Part shown: positions 29,265 through 41,880 of the stretch, one piece after another
Numbering within the stretch: the first letter of the stretch is position 1
Layout of the letters: every line of letters begins with the position of its first letter
From: Dreissena polymorpha
Taxonomy: Eukaryota > Mollusca > Bivalvia > Myida > Dreissenidae
Direction: 5' to 3'
Length of the DNA: 64,000 nt
Assembly: GCF_020536995.1 (NCBI RefSeq)
Contig: NC_068365.1
Span: forward strand, 33,557,067 to 33,621,066
Program-made: the position numbers and the translations under genes
Notes under the pieces: generated by a model
The model's database searches: none
What the model was told of the DNA's origin: nothing
The model's input: the letters and a program-made list of their open reading frames with translations, nothing else

Positions 29265-32010
29265 AATTTAATCCCCACAATCACTTGCTAGAGGCGGCTT
29301 CATAGGAACTTGAATTACAAACCTTGGCAACTGAAAATCCGGACGTGGTCGCATTACAGGAAACCAAGTTTGATAATAGTATTAAATCAAATGAAATTAT
29401 ACCAGACAGTTTAGAATATGACATATATAGAAAGGACAGAAATTTAAATGGTGGTGGTACGATGCTATTTTCAAATCTAATTTACTTTCTTCTCCGTTAA
29501 ACTCGGTTGAAAACGAATCAGAATCAGTATGGGCTAAATTGACTTAAAAAGGGAAAGATCACTTCTTCGGCAGTTGGTATAGGCAGCCGGATGACCCAGT
29601 AGATCATCTTTTCTTTAAAGATCAGTTATGTAAAATTAAATCTTATGTGAAAGAGAATGTCATACCATGTATACATGTGTGATTTTACCTTTAGACAAAT
29701 AAACTGGCAAAAAAAAATTAACAAATTTACTTCATCATGCTTATCGGACTGTGAAGGCCAATCTCTTATTTATATCCAAGACGAACGCTGAACAACTCGT
29801 GAATTTTTCCACGAGGGATGAAAACATTCTCGATTTGTTAATTACAACACTACCCGGTCAATTTGAAAACATCTACTCGCCAGACAAGTTTAGTGATCAT
29901 GATGTTATCGCTAATACGTTGAAGTGTGATATCCCGTACAAAAACCAACCAATACGCTCTTATTTCCAATATTCAAAAGGAGATTATGATGCAATGAGAA
30001 AGAAAATTTCGGACTTTTCTATGGAGAATTATTTCAACGGTTATCAAAACTCCAGAACAGTGGAAGAAAATTGGCAATTAATCAAGAAATTCTTATTAAA
30101 ATGTGTAGACACTCATGTTCTAAGTAAAATATCAAATAGTGTACAATCTTTACCTTGGATTACCCGCGAAATCAAAACATTAGTAAAACGTAGAAATAAA
30201 ACTCATGCAAATTATAAAAAAAAACTGGAAATACCAGGCTGAAGAAAAAGTGGCAACTGTTAAGAAAACAAGTTAAATCTGAAGTTCAAGATGCTCATGA
30301 CAATCATGTGAATAATTTAATCGGAGAAATTAAAAAAGACTAAACCTTTTTTGAAATACATAAACTGTCAAAAATCCGACAAACAAGGTATACCCCCGCT
30401 AACAACAAAATGTGGCTCTATTGTGGAATCAGATTTAGATAAAGCTAAAGCTTTAAATGAACAATTCACCAGTGTCTTTACGCACACAGAATATACATCA
30501 GTTCCTTATGAAACACATTTATACGTACAAATGGACTTAATAAATATTACTGAAAAAGGAGTCGAACAACTGCTTCAAGGCTTAAATACAACAAAGAACT
30601 TGCAACTAGTATATCAAGCGTCTTAGTGCATCTCTTTCAGCAATCAGTAAACATTGGTACTATTCCGGAAGATTGGAAATCAGCAAATATTTGTCCTTTA
30701 TATCAGAAAGACGACAGATCAAAACCGAGTAACTATATACCCGTGTCGTTGACATGCATTTGTTGTAAACTTCTAGAGCACACCATCTGTTCCAACTTAA
30801 TGCAACATTTAGATAACAACTCTATTCATAACAAAAATCAACATGCTTTTCGTAAAAACCACAGTTGTGAAACTCAACTTGTAACCGTCATTAATGACTG
30901 GGCAACATCTATAGATAAATCCAAGCAAGTGGACTTCGAAAAATCGTTCGACACCGTGCCTCATGAATTATTAAAATCTAAATTACACAAATATGGAGTT
31001 CCTGTAAACATTCTACAGTGAATTGATTCGTTTTTAGTAAACCGTAAGCAATGCGTTGTGGTTAATGGCTCCATGTCCGAATCATCAATTGTTAAATCTG
31101 GAGTACCGCAGGGAACTGTGCTAGGCCCGATCTTATTTTTAGTGCATATTGACGACATCTCTATGGACATAACTTCAAATACTAGACTTTTTTACCGACG
31201 ATTGTGTTTGCTAAAGGGAAATCAATAATTTTGAAGACTGTTTGGATTTTCAATCGGACATAAACAAACTTGGTAATTGGGCCACTTCGTGGGGAATGAG
31301 ATTTCAACCCAGTTAATGCAACATGTTGACTCTTCACGTAAAAAAAAGAATATTAATTTTGACTACACATTGAAAAATACTCGTCTAGAATTCTTATCGT
31401 GTATAAAATATCTTGGAGTGAATATCACAAGTGATCTGAACTGAAGTAAACATATTAATGAAGTAAGTGTGTAACAAATCTTACAGAACGTTAGGTCTTC
31501 TCAAAATAAATTTATCTATGTGTTCTCAAGACGTAAAACTTCAGGCATATAAAGGTTTAATCCGCCCCGTGCTAGAATACGCCAGCGCGGCCTGGGACCC
31601 GCATCAAATTTATTTACAAGACAAACTTGAAAGTGTACAAAAACGTGCAGCTAGATTCATTTCTTCTAATTATCGAGACTATGAACCGGGATCTATTACT
31701 AAAATTCTAAAGGACTTAGAACTTCAATCTTTGATAGAAAGAAGAAAACAAAATAGATTAATATTACTATGCAAAGGACTAAATTCACGTGCAAATTTAC
31801 CATTGGATCAACTTCGTCGACCTATTCGTTATACCAAATATATCATAATGAACATTTGAACAGAATTTCGACAACAACAAACGTACTGAAGTTCAGTTTC
31901 ATTCCAAACACGTATGTGACTGGAACTCTCTTCCACCGAACTTTATTCGCAAATACCAAACAGCTACCAGCGATCGTATTTTTGTGTTTATAAATCAAAT
32001 TAGAGGGGGG
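29265..32010 (+). mobile_element. Degenerate, 5'-truncated LINE of the Jockey/CR1 group
   Basis: Non-LTR retrotransposon ORF2 relic. In order: an endonuclease fragment (NPDVVALQETKFD near 29335; RQPDDPVDHLFFKD near 29580; DFTFRQINWQ near 29685), a linker open from 29751 to 30242, then reverse transcriptase blocks: GTIPEDWKSANICPLYQKDD near 30656, DFEKSFDTVPHELL near 30932 (usual form DFSKAFDTVPH), GVPQGTVLGPILFLVHIDD near 31100, and the C-terminal YASAAWDP segment near 31577. The frame changes repeatedly and stops interrupt it (open pieces 29751-30242, 30351-30626, 30626-31021 and 31467-31859), and the catalytic YADD box is garbled. ORF1 and the first half of the endonuclease are missing, as expected for a truncated copy. 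It is inactive. Confidence 0.9.
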
Positions 32011-32460
32011 GGGGGGGGGCACGAACACTGAGTAATTTTTACAGCTACTTGACGCACGCGCGGTGAGTAAATGTTTTTCAATGTTTCACCGTAACACATC
32101 AAGATCAAGATAGGAGTCTGTCTGTTGCGTGCCTATCGGCCTGTATGTCTGCCACAAACTTAAGCAGACTGTAACTTAACCGTGCATTGGAGGATTTCAA
32201 ATAAACGTTGTACAAATGTTTACCCATATGGCGACGGTGTGTCAAGCACACAACATCGTTGCCACCTTTAATATCAAGGTCAAACATTGAGGTCAAATTT
32301 TAGGATACAGCGCTTCATTGTCAAAATAGGACTTCTCTGTACTGTTACTTCCCACACACTGTACGATTTAAAAATCACTTGGCACAAATGTGCACCTATA
32401 TGAGACTGTGTGTAGCACAGAAACAAATGTTGGTACCGTCCAGGTCAAACTGGTTTAAGT
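31985..32460 (+). repeat. G-run and relic of a caaggtcaaa interspersed repeat
   Basis: A 17-base G tract near 32005 follows the LINE end. After it come two diverged ~160-bp units with acaaatgtttacccatatgg, cggtgtgtcaagcac and atcaaggtcaaacattgagg. No coding sequence. Confidence 0.5.
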
Positions 32461-32483
32461 TCAAACTACGTTCGTTTATTTTT

Positions 32484-34015
32484 AGCTCAGCTGAGCACAA
32501 TGTGCTCATGGTGAGCTTTTGTGAGTGCCTTTTTTCTCCGTCGTCCGTTGTGCGGCGTCAACATTTGTCTTGTTAAGGCTCTAGAGAACACATTTATTGT
32601 CCGTTCTTCATGAAACTTGGTCAGAAGGTTCGTCTCAATAATATCTTGGATAAGTTCGAAAATGATGTCAGTTGGTTGATAAACATGGCCGCCAGGAGGC
32701 GGGGCATTTTTCCTTATATGGCTACAGTAAAAACATTGTTAACACTCTAGAGGCAACATTTATTTTCCAATCTTCATGAAATTTGGTAAGAAGATTTTTC
32801 CCAATAATATTTTGGATGAGTTCGAAAATAATGCCAGTTGGTTGAAAAACATGGCCGCCAGGAGGCGAGGCATTTTTCCTTATATGGCTTTAATAAAACT
32901 TTGTTAACAATCTAGAGTCCACATTTATTGTCCAATTTTTATGAAATTTGGTCAGAAGATTGGTCTTAATGATATCTTGGGTGAGTTTGAAAATGGTTAT
33001 GTTTGCTTAAAAAACATGGCTGCCAAGGGGCAGGGCATTTTTCCTTATATGGCTATATATGGCTATAGTAAAACCTTTTTAACACTCTAGAGGCCACATT
33101 TATTGTCCGATCTTCATGAAACTTGGTCAGAATATTTTTCTCAATATTATCTTAGTTCAAAAACGATGCCAGTTGGTTGAAAAACATAGCCGGGCAAGGC
33201 ACTTTTCCTTATATTGCTATAGTACAACCTTTGTTACACTCTAGAGGCCACATTTATTGTCCAATCTTTATGAAATTTGGTCAGAAAATTGGTCTCAATG
33301 ATATCTTGGATGAGTTCGAAAATGGTTACGTGTGCTTTAAAAACATGGCTGCCATCGGGAAGGGGCATTTTTCCTAATATGGCTATATACGGCTATAGTA
33401 AAACCTTGTTAACACTCTAGAGGCCACAATTATTGTCCAATCTTAATGAAACTTAGTCAAAAGATTCATCCCAATAATATCTTGGACGAATTTGAAACTG
33501 ACGCAAGTGGGTTGAAAAACATGGCCGCAAGGGTTCGGGGCATTTTTCCTTATATAGCTATAGTAAAACCTTGTTAACACTCTAGAGTCCACATTTTTAT
33601 TTCGATCATCATGAAACTCGGTCAGAAGATCTGTCCCAATGATATCTTGGACAAGTTCGAAAATGGTTCAGGTTGCTTTAAAAACATGGCCACCAGGGGC
33701 GGGGCATTATTTCTTGTATGGCTATATATGGCTTTAGTAAAACTCTAGATTCTAAATGTATTGCCCGATCTTCATGAAACTTCGTCGGAAGATTCATCCT
33801 TATTTATCTTGGACGAGTTTGAAAATGGTTCGGGTTGGTTGGAAAACCTGTACACCAGGTGGCTGGGCATTTTTCCTTTTATAGCTATAGTAAAACCTTG
33901 TTGGAACTCTAGATGACACATTTATTGTCCGACCATCATGAAACCTGGTCAGAACATTTGTCCCAATGATATCTTAGATGAGTTGAAAATAGTTACAGTC
34001 GGTTGAAAAACATTA
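32484..34015 (+). repeat. Long copy of the agctcacctgagcac repeat, about nine ~165-bp units
   Basis: Starts tagctcagctgagcacaatg and runs through units marked by tctagaggccacatttattg, tcatgaaacttggtcagaag, gatatcttggatgagttcga and aaaaacatggccgccagg. It ends abruptly near 34015. Frames that look like [17 protein letters not shown] are by-products of the repetition. Confidence 0.8.
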
Positions 34016-35073
34016 TAGTTAAATATTCTCGAAGTTTAATGTAGTCATATTTATTTCGCAGAAAATTACTTTAGGGAAAAAACACTGTTCATAGCTTAAT
34101 TTTTTTGAATTCCAATCATGAATGCACACTTTATAACTTCAACTGAACCTTATCAGCTGCCTGAGCACAAATCAATACACATCTCTGAGTGAACCTTGTT
34201 GTTCTATTTTCAGACCTTGTTGTCCTTTGTCTTTGATGTGTGGCACCATAGATAAGAGAAGATATAATTTTTTAGGCACATAGTTTATTTATGAGGTCTG
34301 AATTTTGTTGTGTGATTATCAAAGATTTGTGTTTTAAAATGGATTTATTGATGTTTGTTTTTAAACATTTCAACATCTTGTAGAATCGGAAAATACAACA
34401 TTTTACACTTTACAATTGTACAAAACAGATATTAAAATGTTGTATTTTAAAAAATTCTCTGTTAAATAAATGAGATGAATATTCACCACGTGCAACATTT
34501 CTGGTGATGAATAATATTGGCGGTCTTTCCCTTCCATAAAAAAACACATGAGTACCAAAGTCATACAAATATAAATATTCGAACAAGTTTGTATTTCTAC
34601 AACTCCTTAGTTACTGCGGGAAAACACAACATTCGAAAACGTTACATACAAGAAATTTACGCAAAATTAAGACTTCAATATTACTTGAGGTCATGATACA
34701 AGTAGTTATTAAAATGTGCTGAAACAATTATGACTTAACTTAACAAAACGCATTATACGTATACAAATTCATATAATGGACCTGACAATAGTGAGTTAGA
34801 ATTTATACAGTTTGCTTAGTGGATTTACTTGCTGTCCTTTTTTGCGGTAGTTCATTTTTTGCGTACGGTTTTACACGATCTTTTATGTTCTTGAGATTGA
34901 AGTTCAGTGCCAGACAAGTTGACGGCTTCAAGTTGTAGACTTAAAAGTCGTGATTTTCAAGTCGTGATTTTCAAGTCTTGTTCTACAATGTGTGGTACTC
35001 AAGCCGTGTTCTCCAAGCCGTTTGTCCATGCCTGGTCAACAACGACACATCATGCGTATGTGATTGCAATTGC
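34016..35073. other. Intergenic AT-rich sequence
   Basis: Nothing coding recognised. A small tandem of cttaaaagtcgtgattttca-like units occurs near 34938-34985. Confidence 0.45.
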
Positions 35074-35995
35074 AGTCTTGGCATTAATATTGTTTAGGCA
35101 CTAGCACAGCCGGGCTACCAGCTTGGAAATTTCACCAGCCCGAATCAATTTAAACGAGCCCGAAATGAATGTTGTAATTATTTTACATTTTTAGCTATAT
35201 TTGCATTGAAGAAACATAGAACAATAAACATTAAACAAATAAACACTTGATTCTGTTTTATTCACAGTTAATTTCAAACAAAAAAAAGTATCACAAGGTC
35301 TCAAGACATCTCCATTCATGGTCATTGTCTGAGTCACCGACATCCAGGTCTGTCATGTCAGGTATGCTCTTAAAGGCAGCCTGAAAACAAAAACAAATGT
35401 TACAACGTATGAATTTTCCACTCAAATATCTGAATAAGTAAATGCAATGTCAAACTAGCAATAATACCTGTGCATAATAAGTAGAACAAGAAGGTAATGT
35501 TGTTTTCTTAAATTATGTATGAATTGCACTTACCAGCCAGTCAGCAATGATGGCTCAGAATCAAAGTCTCCTTGGAGACATCTTAACGAAGCCATCACTG
35601 ATTATTCTTCCATAACGGTTGCAATTTTCGTTTTATTGACTGTTAATAGTTTTTGTTGCAACCTTCATTCTCATTTTGCAGTTGATGTGTGAGCGTTGCG
35701 GGCTCAAAATAACGCAGAAAAGACATTAAAATAAAATTATTGCCGCATGTTCTCCACCCAGTAGTAATAAAAGTTATAGCGTCTCGCGAGATTGACTTAC
35801 AACACTGTTCGATAAGCGTCTAATCAATGACTGCTCAAGGGAAATAACAAATGAAGTTTTGATTAAGCGTCTATATGAATCTATTTCGGACATGTTACTA
35901 AGTTCGGACTTGAAAAAATGCACTCGACCGATCGGGCTGCCGGCTTAGAATTTTCACTCGACTCGGTCGACGGTCGAGTGGGTTACGTCCAAGAC
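35074..35995 (-). mobile_element. ~0.9-kb CAGTCTTGG transposon, copy 2, with promoter-like exon
   Basis: Ends CAGTCTTGG and CCAAGACTG, flanked by caattg / caatgg. On the - strand: TCTCGCGAGA (35782-35791), an open stretch from an ATG reading [20 protein letters not shown], a donor CTG|GTAAGTGC, then an acceptor ttttcag followed by a block reading [18 protein letters not shown] and [11 protein letters not shown] with stop. It is more compact than copy 1 because a middle piece is absent. The two blocks do not obviously share a frame across the splice, so no protein is claimed. No transposase domain is seen. Confidence 0.65.
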
Positions 35996-36600
35996 TGCAA
36001 TGGACATATACACCGAAAACATAATTAAAACTAAATAATAAGCAGGTTTAATCCGTAATAAACCGTAATAAATAACAAAACAATTATAAAAACATATTAC
36101 ACAAATATTATTTAAAAACGTTGTGTACAATACGTTGAACTATTTGTACTCATACACAGCTGGCAGGCCCACACTGGACTCGCCTATTAACCTCTACAAT
36201 ATTCACACATATAGCACGCAGACCCGCGACGCAGTTTGACAATTTCAAGATACTTCTTTCGAAGTAATAGAGGGTCCTGTAGAGAAATCCGGAAAACAAA
36301 TCTGAAAGCAGAAAGAAAAAATGGAGATGAGTGGAAGTAACAACTGAGAACAGTCTCGTCAAGAATGGAAATTGCGCAGATCTTCGTACCTGAAAATTTA
36401 AAAGAAATAGTTAAAGTGTTAGTGATATTATTGTCAAGCAGTGGCTTTGTTTACGTAAATAAGGCTCATGCTGACCATGTGCGCATCTTCTAACAAGTGA
36501 CCTTTATTTAGTCGAAGATGACTAGATACCATAGGTAAAATAAAGTGTCACTCAACGTATACAAGATCAGGTCATTACGGATATCCACATAGCGCAGAGC
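35996..36600. other. Intergenic sequence without recognised features
   Basis: AT-rich, no gene or clear repeat seen. Confidence 0.4.
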
Positions 36601-36609
36601 ATTACTTAC

Positions 36610-37525
36610 GCTCGATTGGTCATTGTCGGCTCGGGTACTACTTAAATGTACCCCGGGTACTCTTAGTATACTTAAATGTACCCCGGATACGAAAAAGATG
36701 CTAATACGTATCCGACCAATTTAGACTTACCAGAGATTTATTTCCACCCAAAATCCGATATTGTAAAGCCCGCAACGGAATACTAAACAATATTCTCTTT
36801 GAACAAAACCTTCCTAAAATGCTTTTTGAGTAGGAGTTTCGATAAAATAGAGGCCATTTATATATATAGAATATTTGACATTAATATGAACAAATTAAAA
36901 GAAACAAGAGCTGTCTCCATAGGATGACATATGCCCCCGAAAAACGCTTTGATAGATAGTTATGAGCATTTTTCGAAACCTGAACGCAGATTTTGAATCC
37001 TAAACGCGGACCCTAAGTTCAAGGTTAAGGTCAAAGGAGTCCAAATGTGTGTGCGTTTGGAAAGGCCTTGTCCATATACACATGCATACCAAATAGGAAG
37101 GTTACATCTGAAGCGACATAGAAGTTATGAGCATTTTTCAAAACCTAAACGCAGATTTCGAAACCTAAACGCGGACCCAAAGTTCAAGGTTAAGGTCAAA
37201 GGGGTCAAAATGTTTGTGCGTATGGAAAGGCCTTGTCCATATATGCATGCATACAAAATATGAAGGTTACATCTGAAGTGACATAGAAGATATGAGCATT
37301 TTTCTAAACCTAAACAAAAAGTGTGACGGAAAGACGGACTGACGGTCCGTCCGATAACTATATGCCCTCCTTTGGGGGCATAAAAATAGCCGACAATGAC
37401 CGATTTATCGTAAAAATTCGCGGGTACGTTTCAGGACATTTTTCGTACCCGAGGTACATTTAAGTATACTTAAAGTACCCGGGGTACATTTTACTAGTAC
37501 CCGAGCCGACAATGACCAATTGAGC
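36610..37525. mobile_element. Element with 31-bp inverted ends and 9-bp target duplication (Mutator-like by structure)
   Basis: Left end GCTCGATTGGTCATTGTCGG continues to a 31-bp arm that matches the complement of the right arm (37495-37525) with one mismatch. ATTACTTAC is present exactly on both sides (36601-36609 and 37526-37534). Sub-terminal copies of gtacccgggg-type text are also inverted. A second element (36907-37385) lies inside. Confidence 0.8.
36907..37385 (-). mobile_element. ATGCCCCC-type element nested in the 36610-37525 element
   Basis: Starts caagagctgtctccatagga, has catatgcccccgaaaaacgc, two ~160-bp units (cctaaacgcggaccc, caaggttaaggtcaaagg, gaaaggccttgtccatat) and ends tttgggggcataaaa. 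The host element's inverted arms lie outside it on both sides. Confidence 0.6.
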
Positions 37526-38250
37526 ATTACTTACATAATTGCGCGATACAAACACCTTATTGAAACCAATAAGATACACCTTCATCACTAAACTATTGTC
37601 ATTATCTAGTTTAAAGTCTGGACGGGCGAATTTGTAAAACAGAGCTTTACCTAGATATCCTCATTACAAAGTTAGGCAATAATTTGAATAATCTAGATCC
37701 TATCGTACTACGTCATTTTATATCAGAGCTACCTAAATATAATTAAACGACGGTAGACACATATAAGAATTAATATAATCTCGAACCGGCCTGTACGGGC
37801 GCTCAGAAACCTTCATGGCATATTAACGTCAAAATTAATATTTAGGTCGGCAGTTGACCGAATTGTCCAGTGAAATTTGATAAAACCGAATTTTGAATTT
37901 ACGTAGTATTCTCTTTAACAATTCGAAAGTACGGTTTGTTTTTGGGTTAGTACTGTTCATGTTGATAACGCGCAGGTCATCCGGATACGTTGATTTATGG
38001 ATCGCCCTTCGATAAAAGAGAAAAACAAAAGTCAAGCCCGAGACGAAAGTTTCTCTTTTTTTTTCAATTTCATATCCTAAACATTAGTTTTGAGAAAAGG
38101 GACATGTTGGAGTTGAAAAATGGCATATCCTTTGGGATTTAAAAGAAAAAAAAATCGCGGGACAATAGTACATTTTCTCGAAAAAGTTAGAACAAATACA
38201 TCGGAAAAGAGCATGGACTGCATGCATGATCGGTACCCATTTCAACAAAA
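37526..38250. other. Intergenic sequence without recognised features
   Basis: No gene or clear repeat ends seen. Confidence 0.4.
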
Positions 38251-38254
38251 TAAC

Positions 38255-39015
38255 ATGAGTTCCGCGGTCGGAGACATATGCCCCACCCCCAAACAGGGCT
38301 TTGAACGAGTGATCCAGATTTCAATAGGGGTCATCTACTGCCCAAGGCCAATACACAAGTGAAGTATCAAGCCAATCGGTCAATTCGTTGGCGAGTTGAT
38401 CAGAAACGATTTTAACACGCATTGTGATAGTGGCCTTGACCTTTGACCTAGTGATCACAAATTCAATAGGGGTCATCTACAGTCCAAGGCCAATGTGCAT
38501 GGGAATTATCAAGCCAATCGGTCAATTTGTTGGCGAGTCGATCGGGAGTTTCAACAGGGGTCATCTACTGTCCAAGGCAATTTCACGTGGGAAGTATCAA
38601 GAGAATCGGCCAATTCGTTGAAGAGTTATTGATCGGAAACGATGTTAACACTTATTGCGACAGTGACCTTGACCGTTGACCTTGTGATTCCAATTTCATT
38701 AGTGGTCATCTACTGACTAAGGACAATGTACATGAGAAGTATCAAGCCAATCGGTCAATTTGTTGAAGAGTTATTAATAGCAAACGATTTTCACACTTAT
38801 TGTGGCAGAGACCTTGACCTTTGACCTAGTGACCCCAATTTAATTGGGGGTCATCTACTGTCCAAGGCCAATGCTCAAGTGAAGTATCAACCCAATCGGT
38901 AAATTCGTTGACGAGTTTCTGATAGGAAACGAACTGTGGTCTACCGACAGATCGACGGACAGACCGACCGACATCCAGCAAAACAATATACACCCTCTTC
39001 TTCGAAGGGGGGCAT
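38255..39015 (+). repeat. Interspersed element with ~140-bp tandem units
   Basis: Begins gacatatgccccacccccaa and ends cccccttc-type text (cttcttcgaaggggggcata near 38996). Four to five units contain ggggtcatctactgtccaag, gaagtatcaagccaatcggt, caattcgttg and ttgacctttgacctagtgat. Non-coding. Confidence 0.7.
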
Positions 39016-40636
39016 ACAAATACGAAAACATATTGCAAGAAAGTGTAAGCTATTCAGGCTCGAAGAACAATTAATGTGCTTCAAATACTGACACTATGAT
39101 TGTATTCAATGAAATATGAACAGTAATAGTTTTTTTTCAATAAGTTGTATGCACGATGTTGTAAATACTTTGATTTCCGATAAAGGACAAGTCGGAAAAC
39201 GGAGACTTTCAACGAATTGGGCTCTCTGCCTCTGGTATACGAGTTTCATATTCTATTTGACATGCGTTTATATATTATGAATATTCGTACCAAACTTTTT
39301 GAAGTACGAATCAATTTGCCTACATAATCCCGACACAAGGGCTATGTATATCTTTCTTACAAACACATGTGAAATATAACCAATGGTGTTGTTCGTTTTC
39401 AAATAGGACATTTCTATCATCATCTGAAAATAAAAACGGGTGATTTCAATTTAGAATTAAGATTCAAGTGCTTATTTCTTACGAAATATATTTCAAGTGA
39501 CAACCGTTAATACAACCGTTAATATTCATCTACATAAGCAATTTTGGTGGCTTGAAATCTGTAATTATTTAACAGAACTGCGAAGTAAATGTCTCAATAG
39601 ACTGCTCTCAACAGAAAGATTGAACTATTTTCACAATAAGTTTATATATTTGAGCCTCGATCTGTGATTAATTTTCGTTAACAAAAAAGTCTCTTCTTAG
39701 CAAAAATCAAGTTAACTGCAAAGGCTTATCTGGGGAAAAAACTTTCCGCACATACATTAAACCCCCTTTTCACAAATCGCGGTCCATTTGTATATGGTCA
39801 TAATACTTTTCCTTTTTTTTCAAGTGAGCTTCCATGCAACCGTTCTGGATCAAGTACGCTCAAGCTTTGATGGATCTGATACTTGAAGAAGCACACGATT
39901 CCATCAATGATTTGAAAAGCTTTCTCATCTTTCCGCGTTATGTACTGGTGTCAAATAATTCCGCATGTAAACAAACGCTAAACATTTCTTTGAAATGTTA
40001 ATAACGTTTTATTTATTGTTAAATTCTAAAAAAGGACTCAACTGACTTGCGTTGAAATTTTATCAAAATGTTGTTCTTGTTGGTTATTAAAAGCGCTTCC
40101 GCTGGATTTAAAATTTCTTTTCTATGTATTGTTGACGTTGAGTTCCAATTGATACAAAAATCCATGTTCAAAGCAGAACTTGAGAATTCTCATTTTTATG
40201 TCAATTATTGGAAACGGATCCGTGGGGCGACATTAATCCAGTATTAGAGCGTCGGAATCGGTTACAGAAGATTTTGAGTTCTAGCCAAGATAGCAGCGGG
40301 TTGAAAATGCGGGAAATAACCAAAATGTGGCGAGAAGACAGGTGTAGTACCAGGGAAGCAGACATCGAGAGGAGCTTCGACGTAACAATCAATTTAAGAT
40401 ACATAAATTGAACATTCACGCTAAAATGTTCAAATTTTAATCCCCAAAAAACGCATGTCTTAATTGAATAGGCCATTAAAAAACAAAGTCACATTCAGGT
40501 TCAAAACGGACGAGAAAAATGAAGCAAATCTTCATTGAATCGTTTTTAATTAACGTCAGTACATAAATTTTTATTAATTGCCTGCTTACTTTGACAACAG
40601 TAAATAATTATAGAAAACAGAGAAACAACTTCATTC
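39016..40636. other. Intergenic sequence left of the LTR element
   Basis: No gene assigned. A 204-bp open stretch (40208-40411, no ATG at its start) reads ETDPWGDINPVLERRNRLQK and continues with charged residues; it is protein-like but matches nothing I know. Confidence 0.4.
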
Positions 40637-40864
40637 TGTGGTAAATTTACTGGTGTGTAACCGGAACAGTACGGCAGAGGCTAATCGATTGAACGGAAAC
40701 CAATGCAAATAATCGTCAGTCATACTGTAGCCTTATTACTAGACGGACGTCTACTTTTGTATCGTTGATCATCCTATGTGTTTTGTGTGTCTACGTTCCT
40801 GGACTGAGGGATCCGGGAACAGATACAGCTTTATTTCAGGTAAGTACTATCAGTATTTACTTCA
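40637..40864 (+). repeat. 5' LTR (228 bp)
   Basis: Starts TGTGGTAAATTTACTGG and ends AGTATTTACTTCA. It matches 51238-51465 at all but three positions. It contains a consensus splice donor, CAG|GTAAGT, at 40837-40845. Confidence 0.95.
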
Positions 40865-40885
40865 CTGGCGCTGCGAGCAATAATT
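40865..40885 (+). promoter_or_regulatory. Primer-binding-site-like sequence
   Basis: CTGGCGCTGCGAGCAA directly follows the LTR end; TGG would pair with the CCA end of a tRNA. I cannot name the tRNA, so this is called on position only. Confidence 0.4.
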
Positions 40886-41880
40886 TTTGCAACTTTCGCA
40901 GTTCCAAAAATTTAACCTTTGCGGGAACATACCCGCCATTGTGGTTTGTTTTTATGATTGTTTCCGCTGTGGTATGACTCATTTTGTTGTCAAGATTGTG
41001 CAGAAACTGCACAATAGTGACGTTTTATTTTGCATTTTATGAAAGTGCAACAATATTTTGATATTTGTGATATTTTTGCGATTTAGGCTTTCGCGGAAAA
41101 TTGTCCGCCATATTGTTTTTTGCAAGAATCGTCAGTCATTACAGGCTGTCAAGCGGTCATACTTTTTCCTACTTTTTCCTACTATTTCCTACTTTTTCAT
41201 CAGGATCCTACTTTTTCCTATTTTTTTACCAAATCTTCCTACTATTCCTACTTTTTCATTTTCAATGGAGAATTTTTTTTTTTAAAGAGTTAATTTAGTA
41301 AACTTGCAGGATGAATGAATCTATGGCATGACTGTATCCCTGTTAATGTGCATTCATCTAGATGAGACCTGACAACCCATGCTGACTGCTAGCACCTCTT
41401 CAGGAGCATAAATATTTATTTCTTATGTAACTTTTAAAATTATTGACAAGTTTTTTTTTGAAGTAACAATAGTGCCTTGTTTACTTCCTTAGCATTTGTT
41501 CACTGCAGACCTCACTACCTTACACAGTTCCCAGTGATGCAAGAGCTGAGGGAACCCATTGTTAATTCCAGTTTTATTTTGTTTCCATTGACAACAATTT
41601 GACCAAACCTTATGCATGTTTACATGATATTGCTGTTTGGAATGTAGAGATATAGAGATACATGTATTGTATGAGTGGTTATGTAATATGGAATTTATTA
41701 CACAAGTTATTGGAAAAAAGATAAAACTGATGCTTTGCCGAGTTTTCATCATTTACAAATATAATGTAATAAATTCTGTATTACATGACAACGGATATGA
41801 TGTTCTATTGATATCATAGGTACATCATGTTTAGTAATTAAAGATAAATGCACAGAGCCTAAATGCCATGATACATTTTT

